DNA of 64,000 nucleotides from JADLHS01 sp044225555. Lineage in GTDB: Bacteria > Verrucomicrobiota > Verrucomicrobiia > Limisphaerales > JADLHS01. The stretch spans positions 62,001-126,000 of the forward strand of contig JBGAIM010000012.1 of assembly GCA_044225555.1 (NCBI GenBank), given 5' to 3'. The position numbers and the translations under genes are program-made. The notes under the pieces are model-generated. The model was not told the DNA's origin. It was given only the letters and a program-made list of their open reading frames with translations, and ran no database searches. Of the stretch, positions 1-8,454 are shown in pieces (positions within the stretch are counted from its first letter, which is position 1; every line of letters begins with the position of its first letter).

Positions 1-2
1 GC

Positions 3-359
3 AGCAGCGTTGGCCGGAAACTCTCCGGCAGTGATACTTTCGGCAAAGGTGAGTTTTATCTGGCCATGCCGGCGGGCATGTTGCGCTTTGCCTGTGTGCT
101 CGTCGCCTTGCTGGCATTGCTCAATGCCCGCCTCTATCGCACCGCTGAAATCAAGGCCATGGAAAAATACCAGAATGAGAACTATGGCAGCCAGTTCTTC
201 CCGACGCTCTCATCCATCCAAACCGAGGTGTTTGAAAAGTCCTTCACCGGCCCGCATATCAAAAAGTACATGAGCTTCCTGCTCATCAAACCGACCTTCC
301 CGAGCGGCCCCGACCAGAAGAACACCGCCTCACGCCGGCGCGAATTTACTTTGCCCTGA
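3..359 (+). CDS. C-terminal end of an unknown membrane-associated protein (partial)
   Basis: The reading frame is open from the left edge to a TGA at 357-359, so the gene starts outside the window. About 118 residues are visible. A hydrophobic stretch around residues 26-41 (LRFACVLVALLALLNA) looks like a membrane segment and is followed by a charged, soluble tail. I do not recognise the family. It lies 26 bases upstream of dnaG in the same direction, so the two may be co-transcribed. No catalytic motif is visible. Confidence 0.5.
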   Translation, partial: SSVGRKLSGSDTFGKGEFYLAMPAGMLRFACVLVALLALLNARLYRTAEIKAMEKYQNENYGSQFFPTLSSIQTEVFEKSFTGPHIKKYMSFLLIKPTFPSGPDQKNTASRRREFTLP

Positions 360-385
360 CGCCCCGTTCCGTCTTTGATGGGTGG

Positions 386-2188
386 GTGGCCGGGCTGTTT
401 TCGGACAACACTCTCGAACAAATCCGCGCCGCCAGCGACATCGTGGATGTCATTGGCGGCTATCTGCCGTTAAAGCGCGCGGGTGCGAACTTCACGGCGC
501 TCTGTCCGTTTCACAAGGAGAAGACCCCCAGCTTCAACGTCAACCCACACAAGCAAATCTTCCATTGCTTCGGCTGTCACAAAGGCGGAGATGTGTTCAC
601 CTTCGTCAAGGAATACGAGAACATCGGCTTTGTGGATGCCGTGCGGCGACTGGCTGAGCGCGCGAAGATTCCGCTGGAGATGGAGCAGAATCCCGCCGCG
701 CAGGAATCGCGGCATCTCAAGGATCAACTGCTGGAGATTCACGAGCAACTCACCCAACGCTGGCAGAGCTGCCTGGTGAACGAGGCCTCCGGTCAGATGG
801 CGCGCGATTATCTCGCCAAACGCGGCGTGTCCGCGGAAGCCATCAAACTCTTTCGCCTCGGTGCCGCGCCGGAATCATGGGATGACACGGTGAATTGGGC
901 CAAGAGCAAAGGCCACGACCTCGCCATTGTCGAAAAGGCCGGGCTCATTTTGAAAAAGGAGGGTACGGATCGCCACTACGATCGCTTTCGCGGGCGGCTG
1001 ATGTTCCCGATCTGCGATGAGCAGGGCCGGGTGATCGGTTTCAGCGGGCGCGTGCTTGCCGGGGACGAAAAGACGGCCAAGTATGTCAACTCGCCCGAGA
1101 CGCCCATCTTTACCAAGAGCAAAGTTTTCTTTGGACTCGATAAATCCAAGCGCGCCATCCTTGATGCCGGGTTCGCCATCGTATGCGAGGGGCAGCTTGA
1201 TCTGATCGCCTGTTTCATGGCGGGCGTGCAAAACATTGTCGCCCCGCAAGGCACGGCGTTCACGGACCAACACGCTCGTATCATGAAGCGGTACGTGGAC
1301 GAGGTGGTCCTGTGTTTTGACTCCGATGAAGCTGGTCAAAATGCCGCCGTTCGCTCCCTCGACAGTTTGCTGGCCTCTGGTTTGGCCGTCCGCGTTGCAA
1401 TGGTGCCAGCGCCGCATGACCCCGACAGTCTGATCAAGGCAAATGGCGGCGAGGCGTTTCGACAACTGATTACCAGTGCGGAGGGCTTCTTTGACTACTA
1501 CCTCAACCGGCTTTGCCGTCAGAACGACAGCACGACGGACAAGGGACGCCTCACCGTCGTGCGCGCTATGGCCGAGGCCGTCCGCAAGACAGGCAACACC
1601 GTGCTGGTGGATAAGTACGCGCAAAAGACCGCATTGCGCCTCGGAGTTGCGCCGGATGCCGTCCGTTCCGAGTTCAGGAAAGGCACTCCGCCAAAAGTAG
1701 CGGGTGTCGAGGAGGAATCATTCGAGACGGCAGAATCCCTGGAAGAGTTGGTGCGACCGTCCGCTCCCGAACTGTGGCTGCTCAAGCTTGTTCTGAAGCA
1801 CCCCGCCTGCGCGGACTGGCTGGTCGCGCATCTGGATCCCAATTGGATTCTCCATTTGGTGGTGAAGGACATTATCGAGCGCCGGTTGCGAGCACAGTCG
1901 GAAGGCTCGTGGCGCAGCGTGGGATTGTTTCTCGACCAGTTTGAATCGCCGCAAGTTCGCAGCCTGATCACGGAAGCCACCATGGATGAGCGCGAGATTC
2001 CCAGTCCGGAGCAGCAACTTGCCGACCTGACGTTGCGGCTGCGAAATCAATCCCTCGACCGGCAACTGGTGGTGCTAACCCAACGCATCAGCCAGCCGGA
2101 AACTTCCGATGCGGAGAAGGTCGAACTGCTGCGTGAGCAACAGCAGTTGAAACAACTGAAGCGACAGCCACTGGCGTCACTGGGATAA
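386..2188 (+). CDS. dnaG: DNA primase DnaG
   Basis: Synthesises RNA primers for lagging-strand replication in the cytoplasm, working with the replicative helicase. The 600-residue length is normal for the family. The N-terminal CHC2 zinc finger is complete (C40, H43, C61, C64, in CPFHKEKTPSF and HCFGCHKGG). The primase core follows, with a TOPRIM domain near residues 258-340: the glutamate is in IVCEGQLDL and the metal-binding aspartates are in CFDSDEAG. The C-terminal part, after about residue 430, is helicase-interaction-like and poorly conserved. The start is GTG at 386; MAGLFSDNTLEQIRAASDIV matches the usual DnaG N-terminus. The next gene is convergent, with a hairpin between them. Confidence 0.97.
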   Translation: MAGLFSDNTLEQIRAASDIVDVIGGYLPLKRAGANFTALCPFHKEKTPSFNVNPHKQIFHCFGCHKGGDVFTFVKEYENIGFVDAVRRLAERAKIPLEMEQNPAAQESRHLKDQLLEIHEQLTQRWQSCLVNEASGQMARDYLAKRGVSAEAIKLFRLGAAPESWDDTVNWAKSKGHDLAIVEKAGLILKKEGTDRHYDRFRGRLMFPICDEQGRVIGFSGRVLAGDEKTAKYVNSPETPIFTKSKVFFGLDKSKRAILDAGFAIVCEGQLDLIACFMAGVQNIVAPQGTAFTDQHARIMKRYVDEVVLCFDSDEAGQNAAVRSLDSLLASGLAVRVAMVPAPHDPDSLIKANGGEAFRQLITSAEGFFDYYLNRLCRQNDSTTDKGRLTVVRAMAEAVRKTGNTVLVDKYAQKTALRLGVAPDAVRSEFRKGTPPKVAGVEEESFETAESLEELVRPSAPELWLLKLVLKHPACADWLVAHLDPNWILHLVVKDIIERRLRAQSEGSWRSVGLFLDQFESPQVRSLITEATMDEREIPSPEQQLADLTLRLRNQSLDRQLVVLTQRISQPETSDAEKVELLREQQQLKQLKRQPLASLG

Positions 2189-2195
2189 TCAAAAT

Positions 2196-2221
2196 GGCGC
2201 AAGCCCGCGAAGACTTGCGCC
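2196..2221. terminator. Hairpin between convergent dnaG and cytochrome genes
   Basis: An 8-bp perfect stem (2196-2203 with 2214-2221) with a 10-base loop lies between the dnaG stop and the end of the convergent cytochrome gene. On the minus strand a short T-rich run follows, so it could act as a terminator for the cytochrome gene. On the plus strand there is no T tract. Confidence 0.5.
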
Positions 2222-2240
2222 GGATTGGAAATGATGGTGG

Positions 2241-2651
2241 TTACTTTGCGCCCTGGTCAATCCACGCCCGAATCAGGCCAACTTCCGCGGCCGTGAGCGG
2301 GGCGATCTTCGCCTTGTTGTTCTTCGGCGGCATCCAGTGATCTTCGTCACCCAATTGCGCGATGGCGTGGACCAGCGGGCTCTTGGCGCTGTTACCCGCC
2401 TCAATCACCTTGCCGTCGGCGCTACCTTTGAGCGCGCCTTCCAGATTATCCAGCCGCAACTTGGCTTTGGGTTTTTCCGCCCCGTGACATTTCGCGCACG
2501 ATTTGTCGAGGATCGGTTTGATGTCGGCCGCGTAGGTGACGCCTTGTTTGGCCGCCGCGGGCGGGAGTTTGCTGGTGTCCACCGGTCCGGCCAGAGCGGC
2601 TACGGTCAGGGTGGTGATTCCACAGAGGGTAAGGAGGTGTTTGTTGTTCAT
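2241..2651 (-). CDS. Exported planctomycete-type cytochrome c domain protein
   Basis: A 136-residue protein with an N-terminal signal peptide (hydrophobic residues 5-21, AGP region as likely cleavage site). One c-type haem motif, CAKCH (C52, C55, H56), is visible, and WMPP near residue 107 offers a distal methionine. This arrangement (YAADIKPILDKSCAKCHG..., then LRLDN, then an MPP motif and a C-terminal AWIDQGA) is typical of the PSCyt1 domain found in Planctomycetes and Verrucomicrobia, usually fused to larger proteins. Here it stands alone. It is probably a periplasmic electron carrier; the partner enzyme is not in the window. Confidence 0.85.
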   Translation of the reverse strand: MNNKHLLTLCGITTLTVAALAGPVDTSKLPPAAAKQGVTYAADIKPILDKSCAKCHGAEKPKAKLRLDNLEGALKGSADGKVIEAGNSAKSPLVHAIAQLGDEDHWMPPKNNKAKIAPLTAAEVGLIRAWIDQGAK

Positions 2652-2775
2652 ATTTGAAATTAACGGTCCGGATATTTTGGTAACTGGACGGGCGGGTCAA
2701 ACATTTATTCGACGTATTTAGCTGTCTTCTCAAGGCTGGCTTGCGGGCGCCGCAGGATTCGGCTAACCAAGCCGG

Positions 2776-3612
2776 GTGAACGGTGATGACTTCTCCGATG
2801 CGACGCTCGTGGTGCTGGGTCACGGCACGACGCAGAATCCCGGCTCGGAGCGCCCGGTCTTTCAACATGCCGCAGAACTGCGCCAGCGTGGCCTCTTCCG
2901 CGAAGTGCGAGAGGCATTTTGGAAGCAGGCGCCCCAGCTTAAGCCGGTGCTGGCCAGCCTTACAGCCCCGCGCGGGTTCATCGTGCCTCTGTTCATCAGT
3001 GAAGGCTATTTTGCGAGCCAGGTAATTCCCAGGGAACTTGGGCTGGGGTCAGACTTCACACTTCAAACCGCAAACTGCCAGCTTGTCTATACCAAGCCCG
3101 TTGGCACTCACGACCGGATGACGGAGGTAATTCTGGCCCGTGCGCGCCAAGTGGTGGCGCAATTTCCGTTTCCACGCTGTCCCAAGCCGAAGGACTGCAC
3201 GTTGTTCATTGCCGGGCACGGCACGGAGCGGAACGAACAATCGCGGCTTTCTATTGAGCGCCAGGTGGAGTTGATTCGTGCGCAACAACTCTACGCCGGG
3301 GTCCACGCGGTCTTCATGGAGGAAGCTCCGCGGATTCGGGATTGCTATTCGCTCGCGCCAACGCGCAACGTCGTCGTTGTCCCGTTTTTCATCAGCGACG
3401 GTTTGCATACCGTGGAAGACCTCCCGGTCCTCCTCGGCGAGCCGGAGCGAATTGTGAAGGAACGGCTTGCCGCCGGCCAACCAACGTGGCGTAATCCGAC
3501 GGAGAAGCAGGGGAAGTTGACGTGGTATTCGCCGGCCGTGGGCAGCGAACCACTGCTCGCGGACGTGATTCTCGAGCGCGTGCGGGAAGCCGGACACCAG
3601 ACAAAACTATGA
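2776..3612 (+). CDS. CbiX/SirB-like sirohydrochlorin chelatase family protein
   Basis: A 278-residue protein with two CbiX-type halves. The first carries LVVLGHGTTQNPGSERP (residues 11-27, likely metal-binding H16) and the second LFIAGHGTERNEQS near residues 146-160. CbiX/SirB enzymes insert cobalt or iron into sirohydrochlorin. No other tetrapyrrole gene is nearby, so substrate and metal are unknown. Both halves have long insertions (VPLFISEGYFASQVIPREL and VPFFISDGLHTVEDLPVLL) that mirror each other, supporting an internal duplication. The start is GTG at 2776. The stop overlaps the start of the next gene (ATGA). Confidence 0.8.
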   Translation: MNGDDFSDATLVVLGHGTTQNPGSERPVFQHAAELRQRGLFREVREAFWKQAPQLKPVLASLTAPRGFIVPLFISEGYFASQVIPRELGLGSDFTLQTANCQLVYTKPVGTHDRMTEVILARARQVVAQFPFPRCPKPKDCTLFIAGHGTERNEQSRLSIERQVELIRAQQLYAGVHAVFMEEAPRIRDCYSLAPTRNVVVVPFFISDGLHTVEDLPVLLGEPERIVKERLAAGQPTWRNPTEKQGKLTWYSPAVGSEPLLADVILERVREAGHQTKL

Positions 3613-4706
3613 ACAAACTCCGATGGGGTATTCTCGGTGCGGCCCGCATCGCTCGCAAGAACTGGCGGGCCATCCGGCACAGCGGCAATTCCACCGTCGT
3701 TGCCGTTGCCAGTCGCGATCTAAATCGGGCGCGGAGTTTCGTCGCGGAATGTCAGCGTTTCGAACCTTTTGAGCGCAGCCCGGACGTCTTTGACAGCTAC
3801 GAAAAATTGATCGTGTCGCCGAACGTGGACGCGGTTTACATCCCGTTGCCCACGGCGCTCCGGCGTGAATGGGTGATTCGCGCGGCCAAAGCCGGCAAGC
3901 ACGTCCTGGTTGAAAAGCCCTGCGCCGTGAGCGTGGCCGAACTGGAGGACATGCTGGCCGCCTGCGCCAAGTACCGGGTGCAATTCATGGACGGCGTGAT
4001 GTTCATGCACAATCGTCGCCTCGACCAACTGCGGCAGGTGCTTGATGACGGCACTTCCGTCGGGAAGTTGGCCCGCATCACCGCGCATTTCAGCTTTTTG
4101 GGAGGGGAGGATTTCTTCAAGAAGAACATCCGCGCCGACAGCCGCCTCGAACCGCTTGGTTGTCTCGGTGATCTCGGCTGGTATGGCATCCGCCTCGCCT
4201 TGTGGGCCATGAAGTGGGAGTTGCCCGTGGAAGTGTCGGGCCGGGTTCTTGCGCAGACGGAATGCGCGGACGCGCCGGCCGTGCCGACAGCGTTCTCCGG
4301 CGAACTCGTTTTTGCAGGGGGTGCTTCCGCTGATTTTCACTGCTCTTTCCTGGCGGAACATCATCAGTGGGCGAACCTCACCGGCGCCAAGGGATACGTG
4401 CGGGTGCCGGATTTTGTCCTGCCGTTCTCCGGCAGCGGCCTCGCCTTCGAAGTGAATCAGATCAAAGCCAGTGTCGAAGGTTGTGACTGGCGGCTGCAAC
4501 ACGGGGTCCGGTCATTCGCGTTTGCCGAATCTGGCGACAACCCGGTGACCAGCCAGGAGGCAAACATGTTTCGCAGCTTCAGCCGGCAGGTGCTGTCACG
4601 CCACCTCAATGAAGAGTGGCCGCGCGCGGCGATGCTGACGCAGAAGGTGGTCCTCGCCTGTCTGGAAGCGGCGTCCTCCCGCCGGAGCGTGCAAATTCCA
4701 AGATAA
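3609..4706 (+). CDS. Gfo/Idh/MocA family NAD(P)-dependent oxidoreductase
   Basis: A 365-residue protein. The Rossmann start is WGILGAARIARKNW (residues 6-19), and the family EKP motif is at residues 102-104 (HVLVEKPCAVS). The C-terminal half is the usual alpha/beta GFO_IDH_MocA domain. These enzymes oxidise or reduce sugars and related compounds; the substrate cannot be read from sequence. The ATG at 3609 is preferred over longer in-frame starts because it overlaps the CbiX stop (ATGA) and begins directly at the Rossmann strand. Pairing with CbiX suggests translational coupling, but I know of no shared pathway. Confidence 0.9.
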   Translation: MNKLRWGILGAARIARKNWRAIRHSGNSTVVAVASRDLNRARSFVAECQRFEPFERSPDVFDSYEKLIVSPNVDAVYIPLPTALRREWVIRAAKAGKHVLVEKPCAVSVAELEDMLAACAKYRVQFMDGVMFMHNRRLDQLRQVLDDGTSVGKLARITAHFSFLGGEDFFKKNIRADSRLEPLGCLGDLGWYGIRLALWAMKWELPVEVSGRVLAQTECADAPAVPTAFSGELVFAGGASADFHCSFLAEHHQWANLTGAKGYVRVPDFVLPFSGSGLAFEVNQIKASVEGCDWRLQHGVRSFAFAESGDNPVTSQEANMFRSFSRQVLSRHLNEEWPRAAMLTQKVVLACLEAASSRRSVQIPR

Positions 4707-4742
4707 TTTGAACCTGGCCTGGCACCTGCAGTCTCAATAAGT

Positions 4743-5528
4743 ATGAAACTGATTACCCTCGCGCTTGCGCTCTTGCTCTGGGGCAGCTTGGCGCTTCACG
4801 CCGAGCCGGAACTCAAAGGCACGGCGGCGGACTTAACCCAATACCTGAGCGGGATGCCGCGCACCGTCGGTTTGGTCGGCGACGGAGAGGTGAAAGTGCC
4901 AGCCGACCGTGCGTCCATTTCGGTCAAGGTGGTGACCGAAAACAAATCATTGCAGGAGGCTTCGCGCCTGAATCAAGAGCTGCGGGCGAAAATGGCGCGC
5001 GTCCTGGCGGAAAAGGGAATTCCAGCCGACCGCATTCAGGCGTCCAAATTCTCCTCGACGCCGAAATACGGGATGTTCGGCGAGAAAGCCAAGAGTTATC
5101 GCGTCGAAAACACGGTGAAGATTACCGCGCATGACGAAAAGGAATTTCAAGCCGTCGGCGGTCTGGTGGATGTCACACCCGAGTTCCGCTATGACTCCAT
5201 CGAGTTTGAGCACTCAGACAAGGACGGCTTGAAGCAGAGGGCGTTAACCCAGGCCATAGACAAAGTCACCGGGAAGAAGCGGACTTATGAAGAAAAACTG
5301 GGGGTGCGACTGACGCCAAAAAGTTTTGAGGAGGCGCGCTTTGCCGAAGCGGCGACCGCCGCTGGCAGAGGATACAGCAAGATGACGGACTCCATCTCTT
5401 ACGCGGCCCGGGGCGTGACCCCGGTCTCCGGCGGCGCGGAGGGGATGGTTGAGGAAGGGCCGACTTCCTTCGGCGAATTGGTATTCAAAGCGCAGGTTAC
5501 GGTCCTGTATGCGGTCGAAGCAAAATAG
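4743..5528 (+). CDS. Exported SIMPL (DUF541) domain protein
   Basis: A 261-residue protein with a clear signal peptide (MKLITLALALLLWGSLALHA, cleavage near residue 20). The body matches the SIMPL/DUF541 family: GLVGDGEVKVPADRASISVKV at the start of the domain, then a long repeat-like alpha/beta region with LNQELRAKMARVLAEKGI and KYRVENTVKIT-like segments. Family members are periplasmic or outer-membrane proteins of unclear function (one is BP26 of Brucella). It stands between an oxidoreductase and tyrA with 36- and 55-base gaps, so it may have its own promoter. Confidence 0.85.
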   Translation: MKLITLALALLLWGSLALHAEPELKGTAADLTQYLSGMPRTVGLVGDGEVKVPADRASISVKVVTENKSLQEASRLNQELRAKMARVLAEKGIPADRIQASKFSSTPKYGMFGEKAKSYRVENTVKITAHDEKEFQAVGGLVDVTPEFRYDSIEFEHSDKDGLKQRALTQAIDKVTGKKRTYEEKLGVRLTPKSFEEARFAEAATAAGRGYSKMTDSISYAARGVTPVSGGAEGMVEEGPTSFGELVFKAQVTVLYAVEAK

Positions 5529-5583
5529 CGGGGCGCTCAAAACAATCTTCCATCTTCCAGCCTCCATCCGCTAAGCTTCGCGG

Positions 5584-6468
5584 GTGCGGTTTGAGAAAAT
5601 TACCATCGTCGGTGTGGGCTTGCTCGGCGGATCCTTGGGACTGGCGATCAAGCGTCGTCGCCTCGCGAAGCTGGTTTGCGGTTATGCCCGCCGGACCGCG
5701 ACCATCAACGATTGCGAACGGCTGGGCGCGATGGACTTTGCCACCACGGACTTGCTTGCCGCAGTGTCGGACGCTGATCTCGTCATCCTCTGCACGCCCC
5801 TGGCCCAGATGCGGTCGCTCGTGCAACAGATGCTTCCCGCACTCAAGCGCGGTGCGATTGTCACGGATGTCGGTAGCGTCAAAGTTAGCGTCATCCAGGA
5901 CGTGGAAGCGGTGATCGCCAAAGTCGGCGCGCATTTCGTAGGTAGTCATCCCATGGCCGGCGGCGAAAAGCAGGGAGTACTGGCGGCCCGGGCGGATTTG
6001 TTTGAATGTGCCATCTGCGTCGTCACGCCGACGAAACGAACGAACCCATCAGCCTTGCGCAACGTGGAGAAACTTTGGAAAGACGTGGGCGCACGCCTGG
6101 TTCGCACCCCGCCCGACGCGCACGATGCCTTGGTGAGCCGCTCCAGTCATCTGCCGCATTTGCTGGCGGCCACCCTGGCCAATCTGGTGCTCGACCCCAG
6201 GCAGCCGAAGGCTCAAGGGCAACTCTGCGCCACGGGCTTTCGCGACACCACGCGCATTGCTTCAGGCTCGCCGGAGATGTGGCGGGATATTGCGCTGACC
6301 AATCGCAAGCACCTCAGCCGGGCGTTGGACGGCTTTGTTTCTGAACTCAGAAAATTCCAGACTGCTCTTAAACGCGGCGACGCAAAAGCCATTGCCCGTT
6401 TTTTTGAAACTGCCAAGCAACGCCGCGACAACTGGTGCGCCGGTTGCGTTTCACCTTCATCGGAATAG
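5584..6468 (+). CDS. tyrA: Prephenate/arogenate dehydrogenase
   Basis: Oxidative decarboxylation of prephenate (or arogenate) in tyrosine biosynthesis, NAD(P)-dependent. A GxGxxG nucleotide motif is at residues 10-15 (VGVGLLGGSLG). The family signature GSHPMAGGEKQG lies near residues 120-131 and carries the catalytic-region histidine. There is no chorismate mutase or ACT domain, and 294 residues is normal for the stand-alone form. The start is GTG at 5584; MRFEKITIVGVG fits the family N-terminus. In relatives tyrA is commonly followed directly by aroA; here an unrelated SUFU gene comes between. Confidence 0.93.
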   Translation: MRFEKITIVGVGLLGGSLGLAIKRRRLAKLVCGYARRTATINDCERLGAMDFATTDLLAAVSDADLVILCTPLAQMRSLVQQMLPALKRGAIVTDVGSVKVSVIQDVEAVIAKVGAHFVGSHPMAGGEKQGVLAARADLFECAICVVTPTKRTNPSALRNVEKLWKDVGARLVRTPPDAHDALVSRSSHLPHLLAATLANLVLDPRQPKAQGQLCATGFRDTTRIASGSPEMWRDIALTNRKHLSRALDGFVSELRKFQTALKRGDAKAIARFFETAKQRRDNWCAGCVSPSSE

Positions 6469-6490
6469 GTTTTCAAACGCTCAATTACCC

Positions 6491-7219
6491 ATGAACTCGG
6501 GTGACCCACCAATCGATCCAGAACAGCAAAATCTGTATCATACGGAACGAAAACGTGACTTCGATCCGGCGTTTGGTGACAGCCGGAGCATCGAGTTAAT
6601 TACCGCCCATATTGCAAAGCACATCGCTGAACCCCAGTATGTGTTTCATGAGTTTGTCTCGGATTTAGTCCATCTTGATGTTCACGTCGTGCCTCCTGGC
6701 CCGGAGCGCAACTATTTCACTTTGGTGACAAGCGGGATGAGCGATCGGCCAATGACACCGCCGGCAGAGTACGCACAGTGCGCCTATGCAGAATTAATGA
6801 TGTGTCTGCCCCCGGATTGGCCGCTCAATGAAGAGGGTTCAGGAGAGTTGGAAGTGTATTGGCCAGTCGAACTGCTCAAGTTTCTGGCGCGTTTTCCCCA
6901 CGAGTATGAAACCTGGTTTGCCGAAAGCCACACCGTTCCCAATGGCGAGTCATTTGAACACTACGCCTCGAACACTGACTTCTGCGCGATTACTTTTGCC
7001 AATCCTAAAACTGCGCCCGCTGAATTCGCACAATTGCAAATCGCCGAGAACAAAGTCATCAACTTTCTGGCAGTGATTCCGCTTTACCTCACGGAGATCA
7101 AACTTGCGCTTAAGGAGGGATCGGAGCCGCTATTTGAGTTGTTGGAAGCCAACGTCGTGACCGAGGTGCTTGATCTGAATCGCAAGAATCTGGTCAAAAA
7201 GCGCTTTGGGCTCTTCTAA
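6491..7219 (+). CDS. Suppressor-of-fused (SUFU) domain protein
   Basis: A 242-residue protein matching the bacterial SUFU family: HVVPPGPERNYFTLVTSGMSD near residues 70-90, CAYAELMMCLPPDWPL around residues 97-112, and the ...VINFLAVIPLYLTEIKLALKEG segment with a C-terminal RKNLVKKRFGLF are typical. In bacteria SUFU domains are often immunity proteins against secreted toxins, but no toxin gene is next to this one. The ATG at 6491 is preferred over an upstream in-frame start that would overlap tyrA. The gene sits between tyrA and aroA, and the downstream aroA is damaged just 40 bases later. Confidence 0.85.
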   Translation: MNSGDPPIDPEQQNLYHTERKRDFDPAFGDSRSIELITAHIAKHIAEPQYVFHEFVSDLVHLDVHVVPPGPERNYFTLVTSGMSDRPMTPPAEYAQCAYAELMMCLPPDWPLNEEGSGELEVYWPVELLKFLARFPHEYETWFAESHTVPNGESFEHYASNTDFCAITFANPKTAPAEFAQLQIAENKVINFLAVIPLYLTEIKLALKEGSEPLFELLEANVVTEVLDLNRKNLVKKRFGLF

Positions 7220-7230
7220 CCCGGCAAAAG

Positions 7231-7266
7231 ATGGCCCTGCCCGAACTCATCGAAATCCGCAGGTGA
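7231..7266 (+). pseudogene. aroA: Out-of-frame N-terminal remnant of aroA
   Basis: An ATG at 7231 opens an 11-residue frame reading MALPELIEIRR and ends at TGA 7264-7266. MALPELIEIR is the expected N-terminus of verrucomicrobial EPSP synthases (family recollection, not searched). The rest of aroA continues in another frame from about 7260, starting at the part that should follow roughly 45 residues later. This is therefore a leftover of the true gene start, separated from the body by an internal deletion and a frame change. Confidence 0.75.
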
Positions 7267-8447
7267 TGACCGAGGCGCTGCTGAAACTCGGCTTCGAGGT
7301 CAAGGTGCAGAACGACCCGAACGAGTTTTGCAACCGGCGTATCACGGTGAAAGGGCAGGGTGGACGTATTCCCAATGCGGGCACGGCTGAGAAGCCGTTG
7401 GAACTATTCGTTGGGAATGCTGGTACGGCGGCGCGATTTCTGGCGGCGATGGTTTGTTTGGGCAATGGCGTTTATCGCTTGAGCGGTGTGCCGCGAATGC
7501 ACGAGCGACCGCAGGCAGAGCTGTTCACGGCGCTGCGCGAACTCGGCTATCGCGTGGACGCGACGAATGACAAATTGCCGGCAGTGATTTTCGGTAGGGC
7601 CGACCTGCCGGTCGGCCCGGACGCGCGGCAGCGCGTCCCTACCGGTCGCTCCTGCACCGTGAGCATCTCGGAAAGTTCGCAATTCGCCTCGGCGCTGTTG
7701 CTTTCTGCCAAGCACGGTGGGTGGGGAGTGAAAGTGGCGGGTGACGATGACGAGGAAGCGCCGTATGTCAGAATGACTGAACGGCTCGTGGAAGTGTTTC
7801 CGTGGAATGGTGGGAAGTTTCAGATCGAGCCAGATGCGTCGGGTGCAAGCTATTTTTGGGGGGCCGACTGGCTTTTAGAGAAACATGGCCAGAGCGAGAT
7901 TCGCGTGAATGATCGGTGCAGCATGCTGGATGGCTGGCAACAGGATGCCGGATTTTGCGCGCAAGTGAGTCGTGGTCGAAACATGCGATTCATCATTTCC
8001 CGGGCCACCGACCTGGCGGACAGCATCATGACGGCAATTGTGCTTGCGCCCTTCAACCAAGGGGTGGCGGCGATTGCAAAATTTACCGACCTGGGCCGCC
8101 TTCGCGTGCAGGAATGTGAGCGCGTGGTTGCCCTCCGTACGGAGTTGAATAAGTGCGGCGCCCAGGTGGTGGAGGAGAACGATACGCTGATTGTCTGGTC
8201 CGCCCATCATAAACCGCTCCACGGCGCGGAGATCGAAACCTACAACGATCATCGTATGGCGATGTGTTTCGCCATTCTGGGATTGAAAGTGCCGGGCATA
8301 AAACTCAAGAATCCCGCGTGCGTGAAGAAAACTTTCCCCAATTTTTTCCAGAAGCTGGCCGCGCCGCCGCCCAACGGGTTGGGCGTGGAGATTCGGGACG
8401 GGCGCACGGGTCGGAAATTGACAATAGATGAGTTGTTCGCGGACTAA
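7266..8447 (+). CDS. aroA: 3-phosphoshikimate 1-carboxyvinyltransferase (EPSP synthase), N-terminally broken
   Basis: Adds enolpyruvate from PEP to shikimate-3-phosphate. The body is a clear EPSP synthase: LFVGNAGTAARFLAAM, GVPRMHERP, ESSQFASALLLSA, DLGRLRVQECERV and the YNDHRMAM loop are all present. What is missing is the first ~55 residues, including the conserved SKSxxxR region that contributes PEP-binding lysine and arginine. The open frame begins upstream inside the SUFU stop region, but its first recognisable residues are QVMTEALLKLGF. The ATG at 7266 is a formal start only. A 17-codon palindromic insertion lies at 7593-7643. The gene is either a pseudogene or carries an assembly error. 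Confidence 0.85.
   Translation: MTEALLKLGFEVKVQNDPNEFCNRRITVKGQGGRIPNAGTAEKPLELFVGNAGTAARFLAAMVCLGNGVYRLSGVPRMHERPQAELFTALRELGYRVDATNDKLPAVIFGRADLPVGPDARQRVPTGRSCTVSISESSQFASALLLSAKHGGWGVKVAGDDDEEAPYVRMTERLVEVFPWNGGKFQIEPDASGASYFWGADWLLEKHGQSEIRVNDRCSMLDGWQQDAGFCAQVSRGRNMRFIISRATDLADSIMTAIVLAPFNQGVAAIAKFTDLGRLRVQECERVVALRTELNKCGAQVVEENDTLIVWSAHHKPLHGAEIETYNDHRMAMCFAILGLKVPGIKLKNPACVKKTFPNFFQKLAAPPPNGLGVEIRDGRTGRKLTIDELFAD
7593..7643 (+). repeat. 51-base palindromic element inserted in frame in aroA
   Basis: A 7-bp outer stem (7593-7599 with 7637-7643) encloses two perfect 6-bp hairpins, each with a four-base loop (7600-7615 and 7621-7636). The whole unit is 51 bases, exactly 17 codons in the aroA frame, and encodes GRADLPVGPDARQRVPT. 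EPSP synthases normally have only a short loop here, between ...LPAVIFG and GRSCTV. This resembles the in-frame palindromic elements known from Rickettsia in its behaviour; the sequence relationship is not claimed. Confidence 0.75.
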
Positions 8448-8454
8448 CTTTGTT

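Noticed and set aside
3522..3608. Longer N-terminus for the Gfo/Idh/MocA oxidoreductase
   Set aside because: The extension lies wholly inside the CbiX-like gene and the ATG at 3609 gives the normal Rossmann start.
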